Source of the DNA: Planctomycetota bacterium
GTDB taxonomy: Bacteria; Planctomycetota; UBA8742; UBA2392
Direction: 5' to 3'
Assembly (NCBI GenBank): GCA_020425605.1
Contig: JAGQRH010000014.1
Coordinates: 1 to 64,000 of the forward strand
Length of the DNA stretch: 64,000 nucleotides
Made by a program: the position numbers and the translations under genes. Below the pieces are notes generated by a model. It had not been told where the DNA came from and did not search any database. It saw nothing but the letters and a program-made list of their open reading frames with translations. Each line of letters opens with the position of its first letter. The stretch's first letter is position 1. This document shows positions 31,921 to 40,322 of this stretch, piece after piece.

Positions 31921-33172
31921 GCGCATCCTGATTTTTCCCATGGGCAGCTCAGGCGACGTGCACCCGTTCATCGGGGTAAGCAAGGCGTTGCAGGCGCGCG
32001 GCCACGAAGTGTTCATGATTACCAGCGGCTATTTCGAGCCGCTGGCCGAGCGCGCGGGAATCCCGTTCCGGGCCGTGGGTACACGTGAAGACTTCGAGCG
32101 CGTCCAGGCCGACCCCGACCTGTGGCACCCCAGCAAGGCGTTCAACACGCTGGTCGAGAAAGCGCTCAACCACAGCTACGGCCCGATCATCGAGCACGCC
32201 CGTGAGCTGAACAAACCCGGCGAAACCGTGATGCTGGCCGGCACGCTGGCGTTCGGCACGCGCAACGCGCGCGAGCTGCTGAATATCCCGCTGGCGACCG
32301 TCCACCTTGCGCCCGCGATCATCCTCAGCAGCTATCGCATGCCGCTGCTCCACGGTGCGCCGATGCCGCAGTGGGCGCCGCGATTCATGAAGGCGTTCCA
32401 GTGGTGGGTCGGCAACAAGGTCGCTGACAAGGCCGTGTTGCCCGAGTTGAACCGCTTCCGGCACGCACTTGGGCTGCCGCCGGTGAAGAACGTCATTCGC
32501 GATTGGTGGCATTCGCCGGATCGTGTAATCGGACTGTTCCCGGAATGGTTCGGGCCGCCGCAGCCCGACTGGCCGCCGCAGACCCGGCTGACGGGCTTTC
32601 CCATGTGGGATGAAAAGGGCATGCACGAGACGCCGGCTGACGTCGAGGCCTTCCTGAAGGCAGGCGACCCGCCGGTGGTCTTCACGCCCGGCAGCGCCAT
32701 GGCCCACGGGCACGAGTTCTTCGAAGAAGCAGTCAAGGCAATCCAGCTTTCGGGCCGCCGAGGCCTTCTGATTACTCGCTTCCGCGAGACTGTGCCGGCC
32801 AGGTTGCCGGACACGGTCATGCATGCCAGCTACATCCCGTTCAGCGAGGTGCTGCCGCGCGCGGCCGCGCTGGTCTACCACGGCGGCGTTGGGACCTGCG
32901 CGCAGGCCTTACGCGCGGGCATCCCGCACCTCGTGTACCACATGGCGCACGACCAGCTTGACAATCTTTCGCGGGTGCGCGATCTCGGCGTCGGCGATGG
33001 CTTGGCGCCGAAGCAGTTCAAGGCGAAGCGCATTGCAAAGCTGCTGAGTCAGCTGCTCGATAGTCCGGAGACCAAACGGCGTGCGACCGAGGTCAGCAAA
33101 CGCTTCGACACTGAAGCATGGATGCAGCAGACTTGCGATCTGGTGGAAGCGACGACCAAGGTTCCAGAATGA
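31889..33172 (+). CDS. GT1/UGT-type glycosyltransferase (GT-B fold)
   Basis: The 427-residue protein begins (after about 10 residues) with LRILIFPMGSSGDVHPFIG, the donor-independent N-terminal motif of UGT/rhamnosyltransferase-type enzymes. It ends with the nucleotide-sugar domain (FTPGSAMAHG, YIPFSEVLPRAAALVYHGGVGTC and PHLVYHMAHDQLDN). ATG 31889 is taken as the start, but it lies within a REPIN. A CTG at 31919, behind AGGAG, gives a more typical N-terminus. The acceptor is unknown. It overlaps the following spermidine-synthase-like gene by ATGA, so the two are translationally coupled. Confidence 0.85.
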   Translation: MIPDEIGARPLRILIFPMGSSGDVHPFIGVSKALQARGHEVFMITSGYFEPLAERAGIPFRAVGTREDFERVQADPDLWHPSKAFNTLVEKALNHSYGPIIEHARELNKPGETVMLAGTLAFGTRNARELLNIPLATVHLAPAIILSSYRMPLLHGAPMPQWAPRFMKAFQWWVGNKVADKAVLPELNRFRHALGLPPVKNVIRDWWHSPDRVIGLFPEWFGPPQPDWPPQTRLTGFPMWDEKGMHETPADVEAFLKAGDPPVVFTPGSAMAHGHEFFEEAVKAIQLSGRRGLLITRFRETVPARLPDTVMHASYIPFSEVLPRAAALVYHGGVGTCAQALRAGIPHLVYHMAHDQLDNLSRVRDLGVGDGLAPKQFKAKRIAKLLSQLLDSPETKRRATEVSKRFDTEAWMQQTCDLVEATTKVPE

Positions 33173-35520
33173 ACCAGCGCGTGCGGTCGGAGTACTTTCC
33201 TGTTGCCTTCCTGGTCTCGGCGGGGCTGATCTTCCTGCAGGTCAGTTTCACGCGTCTGGTCGGGTTCAAGCTGCACTACCACTTCGTGTTCTTCGCGGTT
33301 TCCCTGGCACTGCTGGGGCTTGGCGCGGCGGGTACGTTCGTCAGCGTGATGCCTCGCAGGGGCACCCGGCGGCGGGTGATTTTCTGGACCGCCATGCTGG
33401 CCCTGTCCGTCGCACCAGTCTACGTGTGGCTGGCGAACCCGCTGCCGTTCATCGACGACCAGATGCGGCTGAAGTTCATGCGGCAAGTGGCGACCTATTA
33501 CATCCTCTGGGTGACACTGCCGATCGTGTGGCTGAACTTCTGCGGCGGCGTTGCGCTTACGGCCCTGTTTTCGGCATTCCCGAGGCGTATGGGCGCGCTG
33601 TACGCCGCAGACCTGTCCGGAGCCGCGGCCGGCGGGCTGACATGTGTGCTGGTGATGAAGCTGGGCTCGCCGCCACTGGCGTTCCTGCTTACCGCCGTTC
33701 CGGCCGCCGTGGCGTGCGCTGCGGTCTCGCTGCCGGTACGCAGAAGGGGCGGGCTGATCGCGGGTGGCGCGGCCGCGGCCATGCTGGCCGGCGTGATGCT
33801 GATCCCGGGCTGGGCGGCCAACTTCGCGACTGTCCCGTTCGGTGCCGAGTTTGGCAGCGGCACCGGCCAGGTCGACTATCGCTGGAATCATGTCGGGCGG
33901 GTGGACATCGCGCCGGAAGGCGACGGGTTGAGCTACTACCTCGACGGCGATGCCAGCACGAAGATCGTCAATTGGAACGAGCTGGACCCCGCCCCGCGCC
34001 AGCCCGACCCGGGCTACATGCTGGTGCCTCACCCAGCGAAGGTCGCGGTGATCGGATGCGGCGGCGGCACGCAGGTGGCAGACGCGCGCCTGCAGGGCGC
34101 ATCGCGCATCCTGGCGATCGACATCAACCAGCTGATCACGAGCTGGATCAAGGAGGACGACGGCCGCCTGCACGGCGGGCTGTTCGGGCGGCCCGTTGAG
34201 CTGGTGACCGGCGAAGGCCGCCACGAATTGCGCGCGCGGGGCGAGAAGTTCGACGTAATCGTGATGCACGCAATCGATACCTGGTCCGCCACGGCATCGG
34301 GTGCATACGCGCTGAGCGAGAACTTTCTCTACACCAAAGAGGCGATGCAGGATTTCTACGCGTGCCTGGATGAAGGCGGCGTCATGAGCATACGCCGCTG
34401 GCTGTTCCAGCCGCCGCGCGAGAACCTGCGCCTGTTCATCACGATCCTGGCGGCGCTTGAGGAACTCGGTGTCGAGAACCCGGCGGCGCACGTCGTTATG
34501 ATCGCGCCGGCCGCAAGTCTCGATGCCGTGCGCGGCCGGGCGGTGTGGGGCTCTCTGCTGATCACGCACAATCCCGTGACCCCCGCGCAGGTTGAGGTAC
34601 TGCAAAAGCAACTGAATCAGCGCGGCTGGTCGATCCTGCACGCGCCCGGCGTGGAGGGGAACAACCCGTTCTCGGCCTATGCGCATAGCCCTGACCGGGA
34701 GGCCTTTGTCGCGAGCTATCCATACCTGGTTGGTGTGGTCACGGACGCGGACCCTTACATTTTTCAGTTTCATAACCCGCTGCACGGCTCAGAGGAAACA
34801 CCTTGGGGCGGCTACGATTTCACGTCGCTGTACGACGCGTCGACGATCCTGCTTCCGGTTGTGTTCGGGCTGTCCTTGGGTTTGTCACTGGCGCTGATCC
34901 TGCTGCCGCTGCGTTTCATGCGCCGTCGGCCTGACGCCGACGGGCGGCTGCGCCTGTCGCAGATCATCTACTTCGCCTGCCTGGGCGTGGGCTTCATGGC
35001 GCTGGAGATTCCGCTGGTGCAGATCCTGTCGCTGTATCTCGGGCACCCGGTTTACGGTTTCACAATCGTGCTGGTCACTCTGCTGGCCGCAGCCGGGCTG
35101 GGAAGTGTTCTGGCCGACAATACGAAACGCTCGGCACGCGTGTTCTGCCAACTGTCTTCGCTGGTGTTGCTGGTGACGGCATTTGGAGTGTATGGGTTCG
35201 TTCACTGGGGAATCGCGTGGCCGGGCGCGCTCCGGTTTTCGTTGGCAATCGTGCTCACGGCGCTGGCCGGTTTGCCGATGGGTTTCCCGCTTGCGCTCGG
35301 CATTCGTAGCCTGGGCTCGCAGGGCCGTCGAGCGGTTGCTTGGGCGTGGGGTGTCAACGGCGCGACCTCGGTTGTCGGCAGCGTGCTGGTGATGGGCACC
35401 ATGGTGTTTGCCAACGGACGGGTTGCGTTCCTGCTCGGCTCCGTTGCGTATGCGCTGGCCGCGTTCAGTACGCGTTGGTGGGGCAAAGATGTTGAGCCCG
35501 TAACGCCGCCGTCCGTCTGA
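33169..35520 (+). CDS. Membrane-embedded spermidine synthase-like protein
   Basis: The ATG at 33169 overlaps the upstream stop (ATGA), giving 783 residues. Domain order is about seven N-terminal membrane helices (residues 1-225), then a Rossmann-type aminopropyltransferase-like domain (VAVIGCGGGTQVADARL with acidic AIDINQL, about 290-330). A further set of membrane helices runs from about 560 to the end. Such fused spermidine synthase-like/MFS proteins are widespread and mostly uncharacterised. Whether it transfers aminopropyl groups is unproven. Tight coupling to a glycosyltransferase suggests a shared lipid or cell-surface pathway. Confidence 0.8.
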   Translation: MNQRVRSEYFPVAFLVSAGLIFLQVSFTRLVGFKLHYHFVFFAVSLALLGLGAAGTFVSVMPRRGTRRRVIFWTAMLALSVAPVYVWLANPLPFIDDQMRLKFMRQVATYYILWVTLPIVWLNFCGGVALTALFSAFPRRMGALYAADLSGAAAGGLTCVLVMKLGSPPLAFLLTAVPAAVACAAVSLPVRRRGGLIAGGAAAAMLAGVMLIPGWAANFATVPFGAEFGSGTGQVDYRWNHVGRVDIAPEGDGLSYYLDGDASTKIVNWNELDPAPRQPDPGYMLVPHPAKVAVIGCGGGTQVADARLQGASRILAIDINQLITSWIKEDDGRLHGGLFGRPVELVTGEGRHELRARGEKFDVIVMHAIDTWSATASGAYALSENFLYTKEAMQDFYACLDEGGVMSIRRWLFQPPRENLRLFITILAALEELGVENPAAHVVMIAPAASLDAVRGRAVWGSLLITHNPVTPAQVEVLQKQLNQRGWSILHAPGVEGNNPFSAYAHSPDREAFVASYPYLVGVVTDADPYIFQFHNPLHGSEETPWGGYDFTSLYDASTILLPVVFGLSLGLSLALILLPLRFMRRRPDADGRLRLSQIIYFACLGVGFMALEIPLVQILSLYLGHPVYGFTIVLVTLLAAAGLGSVLADNTKRSARVFCQLSSLVLLVTAFGVYGFVHWGIAWPGALRFSLAIVLTALAGLPMGFPLALGIRSLGSQGRRAVAWAWGVNGATSVVGSVLVMGTMVFANGRVAFLLGSVAYALAAFSTRWWGKDVEPVTPPSV

Positions 35521-35531
35521 TTGCAGACTCC

Positions 35532-35771
35532 ATGACTCCCCGAACGGCGCACGAGCAGCTTGATCGTCTTTCGAGGATGCTCAATCCCAGAGTCGGCGAT
35601 GGTTTGGCGCCGAAGCATTTCAAGGTCGGGCGGATTTCGAAGGTGCTGAACAAGCGGCTCGATAATCCGGAAACCATACGGCGCGCAGCCGCGATCAGTA
35701 AGTGCTTCGACACTGAAGCATGGATGCGCCGGCTTTGTGACCTCGTCGAGCAACTCCAGCACGGCAAATAG
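35532..35771 (+). pseudogene. Decayed copy of the glycosyltransferase C-terminus
   Basis: The 79-residue frame parallels the last 75 residues of the gene at 31889-33172: VGDGLAPKHFKVGRISK against VGDGLAPKQFKAKRIAK, and CFDTEAWMRRLCDLVE against RFDTEAWMQQTCDLVE. The N-terminal and nucleotide-binding parts are missing. It lies 11 nt after the spermidine-synthase-like gene, as if a second glycosyltransferase copy had been deleted down to its tail. An ATG at 35532 exists, so expression as a short peptide is possible but unlikely to be functional. Confidence 0.75.
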
Positions 35772-35776
35772 GATGC

Positions 35777-35803
35777 GGGGACGCGGCACGGTGCCGCGTC
35801 CCC
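35777..35803. repeat. 27-bp near-perfect palindrome
   Basis: GGGGACGCGGCAC, one G, then GTGCCGCGTCCCC: 13-bp arms around a single centre base. It lies between the convergent pseudogene and fasciclin gene. No T-tract follows, so it looks more like a mobile palindrome or REP of another family than a terminator. Confidence 0.65.
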
Positions 35804-35836
35804 GGGGTGGCCTCGGGGGCGTGTGAGGTCCACCAC

Positions 35837-36349
35837 CTATTTCGGAAGAATGACCTTGTCGATCACGTGGATGACGCCGTTCGTGCACTTGATGTCGGTG
35901 GTGACTACCTTGGCGCCGTCTATGTAGACCGTGCCGTCCTTCACCTCGATCTGCACCTTCTGGCCCTGAACCGTTGTGGCTTCCGTCAAGTTCACGACGT
36001 CGTCCGCCATTACCTCACCGGCCACGACGTGGTAGGTCAGGATGCCGGCGAGCTTTTCCTTGTTCTCGGGCTTCAGCAGCTCATCGAGCGTGCCCTCAGG
36101 CAGATCCGCAAACGCTGCGTCAGTTGGTGCGAAGACCGTGAACGGTCCTTCGCCTTTCAGGGTTTCCACCAGTTCGGCCGCTTTTACGGCGGCGACCAGG
36201 GTGTCGAAATCGCCGGCAGCGACGGCGGTATCAACAATGTCGGCCGGCTCGGGTTCACCAGCCTCTCCCTGCGTGCTCTTCGAGTTGGCGCATGCCGCAA
36301 ACAGGAAAGCGAGAAACAGGGCAGGAAGGATGCGGGCAAAGGTCTTCAT
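35837..36349 (-). CDS. Fasciclin-domain (FAS1) lipoprotein
   Basis: The 170-residue product has a lipoprotein signal with lipobox FAAC (Cys about 20), a short linker and one FAS1 domain (about 38-170). FAS1 motifs are [15 protein letters not shown] (H1 region), [10 protein letters not shown] and the C-terminal [13 protein letters not shown] (H2 region). FAS1 domains mediate adhesion or surface interactions; the exact partner is unknown. It stands alone on the minus strand. Confidence 0.9.
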   Translation of the reverse strand: MKTFARILPALFLAFLFAACANSKSTQGEAGEPEPADIVDTAVAAGDFDTLVAAVKAAELVETLKGEGPFTVFAPTDAAFADLPEGTLDELLKPENKEKLAGILTYHVVAGEVMADDVVNLTEATTVQGQKVQIEVKDGTVYIDGAKVVTTDIKCTNGVIHVIDKVILPK

Positions 36350-36443
36350 GGGTGGCTCTCCGTTATTGAGTACAAGTCAAAAGTAATTGCATGACAGTTA
36401 CATTCTGAACGGAGGTCCTGGCCGAGTTATTTCGGCCATCCGG

Positions 36444-36480
36444 GAAAAACGACGCCGGCCGGGAAGATTCCCGGCCGGCT
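36444..36480 (-). terminator. Terminator of the dienelactone hydrolase gene
   Basis: Twelve-base perfect arms GCCGGCCGGGAA / TTCCCGGCCGGC with a 2-base loop, followed on the minus strand by GTCGTTTTTCC. It lies 23 nt after the hydrolase stop. Confidence 0.8.
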
Positions 36481-36502
36481 TTGAAGCAGGTTCAAATATG
36501 GG

Positions 36503-37351
36503 CTAGTCGAGCACTTCCCACAGGAAATCCTTCATGCGCAGCCATGAGCGTTCGTCGGCTTGCGCGTCGTACGCGACACCAGCGGCCGGGTTGTCGCCCG
36601 CTTTTGGATTCGTGAATGCATGAACTGCGTGGCCATAGAGGTCGATTTCGTAATCCACGCCGGCTTCCTTCAATTCGTTGTTAAGCACGACAACGCCGTC
36701 GAAATTGTCATCGGCGCCGTGCAGCACCAGCACCTTGCCCTTGATATTGGCCGCGTCGCCGCCCGGCTCACTGCCGTAGCCGCCGTGGAACGGTGCCACG
36801 CCGCGCAGATTCGCACCGCTGCGGGCAAGTTCCATGACTGCCGTGCCACCGAAGCAGTAGCCGATCGCTGCAACGCTGTCCGAGTCAGCCAAATCGCTGG
36901 TCAAGGCCGCAGTCATGCCGGCCTTCAGGCGGGTGCGGAAAGGGGCTCGATCGGCGCCGCGCCATGACCCCGCCGCCTTGGCCGCTTCGTCACGGTTCTT
37001 GGGACGCACGTTCTTGCCATAGACGTCCACGCTGAATGCGAGGTAGCCCATGCTGGCCAGCTCGCGGGAGCGCTGCTCGTCGAATTTGCCGCGGCCCATC
37101 CAGTCGTGAACGACCAGTACAACGGAGCGCTTGCCCTCGATGTTTGCGTCCCACGCCAGGAAGCCTTCGCACTCGGCGTCTCCGTCCTTGTAACTGACCA
37201 GCTTGGTCTGGACGTTCGGGAAGTACTCCTTCACTTCACCGGGCTTTGCGCCGGTATCCTGGGCAGAGCTGCGGTTGTTGAGCTGCAGGGTTGCGATCAC
37301 GCCTGTGATCACGAGCGTGGCGGCAAACATCATTGAGAATGTGCGCTTCAT
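36503..37351 (-). CDS. Secreted dienelactone hydrolase-family protein
   Basis: The 282-residue product has a signal peptide (MFAATLVITGVIATLQ, residues 8-23) and an alpha/beta-hydrolase domain. The nucleophile is Cys in the elbow IGYCFGGTAV (about 155), with Asp in LHGADDNFDG and His in YGHAVHAFTNP. The Cys nucleophile is diagnostic of the DLH family. Natural substrates of exported DLH-like proteins are unknown. The ATG is preceded by AGGAGACG. It is the only gene between its terminator and the next gene upstream. Confidence 0.88.
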   Translation of the reverse strand: MKRTFSMMFAATLVITGVIATLQLNNRSSAQDTGAKPGEVKEYFPNVQTKLVSYKDGDAECEGFLAWDANIEGKRSVVLVVHDWMGRGKFDEQRSRELASMGYLAFSVDVYGKNVRPKNRDEAAKAAGSWRGADRAPFRTRLKAGMTAALTSDLADSDSVAAIGYCFGGTAVMELARSGANLRGVAPFHGGYGSEPGGDAANIKGKVLVLHGADDNFDGVVVLNNELKEAGVDYEIDLYGHAVHAFTNPKAGDNPAAGVAYDAQADERSWLRMKDFLWEVLD

Positions 37352-37448
37352 CTTCGTCTCCTCGATTGACAGGCTTGGGATTCCACCAAGCGAACATGCC
37401 CAGCGCGAGGGACATTCCGGTATTCAGTTTTCAAACAGCGGGCAGGGG

Positions 37449-37877
37449 CTACGAGCCGGACTGGTCGTGCCGTTTCTCCGGGGACTGGGCCGTGCGAGCC
37501 GGTTGCGGCGGATGTTGGGGCGTATTCTGACCCGACACTTCCCGTTTGGCGGGCTCGGGTTCCTGCTCGATCTCGGCCTGCTGCGCCTCTTCGATGAGCT
37601 TGTTGCAGTGGGCGAGCTTCTTCTCGCGCATCTGCTCGGCCGTCCGCAACTCGCGCAGGGCGGCGTTGACGAGGTTCAGCGCCTTGGCCTGCTCGCCAAG
37701 TGGCGGGTGGTTCGCGTAGCGCTCGCAGCGTTCGAGCTGTCGCTTTGCGGCCTTGATCTGGTGGTCGATGTCGGCGCCGCCGGTTTCAAGGTAGAGCTGC
37801 TGTGCGACGGTGATGACGTCAAAGATCTGCTTGCGCGTTCGCGGCTTGCGCCCGCGCGTCATTGTGGTGAGTGCCAT
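37449..37877 (-). CDS. Hypothetical coiled-coil protein
   Basis: The ATG at 37877 (GCGGAG 8 nt upstream) gives 142 residues. The product is basic at the start (MTRGRKPRTRKQIFDV), helical with heptad-like charge patterns through residues 20-105, and ends in a Gln/Pro/Glu-rich disordered tail. The start GRKPRTRKQI is reminiscent of an AT-hook-like GRKP tripeptide, so DNA association is possible. No family is recognised. Confidence 0.55.
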   Translation of the reverse strand: MALTTMTRGRKPRTRKQIFDVITVAQQLYLETGGADIDHQIKAAKRQLERCERYANHPPLGEQAKALNLVNAALRELRTAEQMREKKLAHCNKLIEEAQQAEIEQEPEPAKREVSGQNTPQHPPQPARTAQSPEKRHDQSGS

Positions 37878-38110
37878 GTTCGTACTCCGCTCAAGCCTGG
37901 GCGGGAGAAGACCCGCCCTCATTCTTACCGGCGGATGGAACGTGATGTGGATTTGGCTTGCGCGCGAAGAAAAGCTGCGCGACGCAAGCCGCACCGGCGC
38001 AGCGGTTTACGGCGAAGGTCTCGCGGTCAGACAAACTTTGTTTTCGCAAACACATACCACCCCCGACCGGCCGGCTTGCGCGGCGGACAGGATTTCCAAT
38101 CCTTGCGGGC

Positions 38111-38929
38111 ATGGGTTGGCTGATCCTGGGCATCGTGCTTTCGGTGACGGCCGTCGTGCTGATGAGCGCGAAGGGCTGGTGGTCGCACCGGCGCAAGCTG
38201 GCGCGGATTGAACGCGACCTGGTTGCCATGCCTGCTCTGGGCGGGCCGAACGCGCGCAAGCTGGATGATTTGCCCGCGTCCGCGCGCAAGCTGCTTGAGC
38301 ACATGATCGCGCCCGACGCGCCGCCGATTCGCGCGGTTCGCTTTCGCCTGGACGGCGAAATCAAGCCAGGCAAGGAGAGCGGCTGGCTGCCGATCAGGAG
38401 CACCGAGCTGCTGCGCGTTCCCGGCGGATTCACCTGGCGCGCGGCCACGGGTTGGCCGCTGAAGCTTGCCGGCGGTGATCATTACTTCGACAACGATGGG
38501 GGCGTGAACTTCTGGTTGTTCGGGCTGCTCCACATTGTGAAGGGCAGAGGCAAAGACGTCATGCGCAGCGCGCGCGGGCGCGCGGCGTGCGAAGCGATGT
38601 GGTTTCCGCCCGCGCTGCTGGCGGCCAAGTGGCTGCCCGGCGATGCGCCAGTCTGCAAGCTGCAACTCGACGGCGAGGACTACACGCTCGAGTTCAGGAT
38701 CGACGAGGTAGGTCGCATCGAAAGCGTCCGTGGCGAGCGCTGGGGCGACGACACGGACGACCGCAGCTGGGCCAAGCTGAAGTTCGGCGCAGACTTTACG
38801 GGCGAGGTCAGTGCGGAGGGCTACACGATCCCGAGCGAATTCACAGCCGGATGGCACCACGGCACCGACGAGTGGGAACAAGGCAAGTTCTTCAGGGCGA
38901 AACTCACCGACGTGAGTTGGATCGAGTAG
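38111..38929 (+). CDS. DUF6544-like membrane-anchored protein
   Basis: The ATG at 38111 starts the membrane helix GWLILGIVLSVTAVVLM. A longer frame to 37958 is possible but would bury the helix. The 272-residue product has LDDLPASARKLLEHM, VRFRLDGEI, GGFTWRAATGWPLKL and the region CEAMWFPPALLAAKWL, which match the DUF6544 pattern. That domain is a predicted beta-rich fold of unknown function. A terminator begins at its stop codon. Confidence 0.65.
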   Translation: MGWLILGIVLSVTAVVLMSAKGWWSHRRKLARIERDLVAMPALGGPNARKLDDLPASARKLLEHMIAPDAPPIRAVRFRLDGEIKPGKESGWLPIRSTELLRVPGGFTWRAATGWPLKLAGGDHYFDNDGGVNFWLFGLLHIVKGRGKDVMRSARGRAACEAMWFPPALLAAKWLPGDAPVCKLQLDGEDYTLEFRIDEVGRIESVRGERWGDDTDDRSWAKLKFGADFTGEVSAEGYTIPSEFTAGWHHGTDEWEQGKFFRAKLTDVSWIE

Positions 38930-38960
38930 AGCCCCGGACTTTTGCCCGGGGCTCTTGCTT
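38928..38960. terminator. Bidirectional terminator between DUF6544 gene and acyl-CoA dehydrogenase
   Basis: AGAGCCCCGG / CCGGGGCTCT with a short loop, followed by TGCTTT. The left arm overlaps the TAG stop of the plus-strand gene, and the minus-strand gene ends at 38961. Confidence 0.75.
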
Positions 38961-40118
38961 TCATGCCTTCATTTCCCAGCGGCTGATGGTGAGTCTTTGG
39001 ATTTCGCTGGTACCTTCGACGATGGTCATGAGGCGTGCGGCGCGGAAGAACTCCTCCACGCGGTATTCGCGCATGTAGCCGTAGCCGCCGTGGATCTGAA
39101 TTGCGGCACTGGTGACGCGCTCGGCCATCTCGGATGCGTACAACTTGGCCTGGGCCGCCATGCTGATGAAGCGCGGGTCGGAAAGCCCGAACTGTTCCTT
39201 CAACCAGACCGCGTGCCATACCAGCCCCTTGGCGGCGTTCAGCTCGGTGATCATGTCGGCCAGCTTGAAGCTGATGCCCTGGAATTCGGAGATTTTCTGC
39301 CCGAACTGCTCGCGCTCGCCGGCGAAGCGCTTGGCGCGCAGGTAGGCCGCTTCCGCCAGCCCGAGGCACTGGGTCGCCACGCTGCAGCGCCCGGTGTTCA
39401 GCGTAACCAGTGCTACCTTGAAGCCTGCGCCCTCTTCGCCAAGCAGGTTCTCTGCGGGCACTTCGCAATCCTCGAAGATCAGCTCCGTCGTCGGGCTGGC
39501 ATGGACGCCCATCTTGTCCTCGACCGTGCCGACCTTGAACGGGCTGACGGCCTTGTCGACCAGAAAGGCACTGATCTGCGGCTTGCCGTCAGGCTTGCGG
39601 CCTGTCACCGCCCAAACGATCAGGAACTCGGCGACCGCGCCGTTGGTGATGTAGAGCTTGGTGCCGTTCAGCACCCACTTGTCGCCCTTCTTCTCGGCCG
39701 TGGTGCGCATGCCGGCCGGGTCGCTGCCCGCGCCGGGCTCGGTCAATGCGAAGCTGCCGAGCTTTTCGCCTGAGGCCAGCGGAGGTAGCCACTGTTGCTT
39801 CTGTGCCTCGGTGGCGAAGTTCATGATCGGCAGCGCGACGAGGCTGTTCTGCGCGCCGAGGGTCATGGATAGCGAGATGCTGGTCTTGGCGATCTCGCCC
39901 TCGACCAGCAGGTAGGCAAGGTAGTCAGCCCCGACGCCACCATACTGCTCGGGAATCACCAGGCCCATGAACCCGAGCTCGGCCATCTTCTTCGTGAGCT
40001 CCATCGGGAACTCGTGCGACGCCTCCAGCTTGATCGCAACGGGCTCAACTTCCGTCTTGCAGAAGTCGGCCGCGGCCTGCTGGAACATCGACTGTTCTTC
40101 GGTCAGGGCAAGATCCAT
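38961..40118 (-). CDS. Acyl-CoA dehydrogenase
   Basis: The 385-residue protein has the three-domain ACAD layout. The FAD-contact segment SFALTEPGAGSDPAG (about 125-140) is followed by the central beta domain and the C-terminal helices GGYGYMREYRVEEFFR. The catalytic glutamate is in the canonical IVEGTSEIQR motif at residues about 365-374. It oxidises an acyl-CoA to the 2-enoyl-CoA using FAD and passes electrons to ETF. Chain-length specificity cannot be read. AGGAATTG precedes the ATG. No other beta-oxidation genes are nearby. Confidence 0.93.
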   Translation of the reverse strand: MDLALTEEQSMFQQAAADFCKTEVEPVAIKLEASHEFPMELTKKMAELGFMGLVIPEQYGGVGADYLAYLLVEGEIAKTSISLSMTLGAQNSLVALPIMNFATEAQKQQWLPPLASGEKLGSFALTEPGAGSDPAGMRTTAEKKGDKWVLNGTKLYITNGAVAEFLIVWAVTGRKPDGKPQISAFLVDKAVSPFKVGTVEDKMGVHASPTTELIFEDCEVPAENLLGEEGAGFKVALVTLNTGRCSVATQCLGLAEAAYLRAKRFAGEREQFGQKISEFQGISFKLADMITELNAAKGLVWHAVWLKEQFGLSDPRFISMAAQAKLYASEMAERVTSAAIQIHGGYGYMREYRVEEFFRAARLMTIVEGTSEIQRLTISRWEMKA

Positions 40119-40237
40119 GTCAATTCCTTTCGAAGCGGCATCCGAGTCACGGTTTACGCCGGATACTCACGCCCGCAAGCGCCTTACTGTTCGCCCCGGC
40201 GGGACCGTCGTCAAGCCGCTGATTGGCGGGGATTTCA

Positions 40238-40265
40238 TTGACGTGACGTAGTTGTGACGTATGCT
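40238..40265 (+). promoter_or_regulatory. Promoter of the 312-residue secreted protein gene
   Basis: TTGACG (40238-40243), a 16-nt spacer and TATGCT (40260-40265). TGACG occurs three times within 22 bases (TGACGTGACGTAGTTGTGACG), so a regulator could bind across the spacer. Confidence 0.6.
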
Positions 40266-40322
40266 TTGCGACACTTGGGTCCGGTCGTCACCGGGCCATT
40301 TTTGTCGAGATAGGGGATTCGC

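Noticed and set aside
31471..32016. 181-codon version of the second ClpS
   Set aside because: The extra 67 codons cover the REPIN and lie upstream of the TATAAT promoter; the ATG at 31815 fits the ClpS start.
37899..37918. GGGCGGG/CCCGCCC hairpin as a terminator
   Set aside because: It lies upstream of both adjacent genes, with no gene ending there and only a weak T-rich tail.
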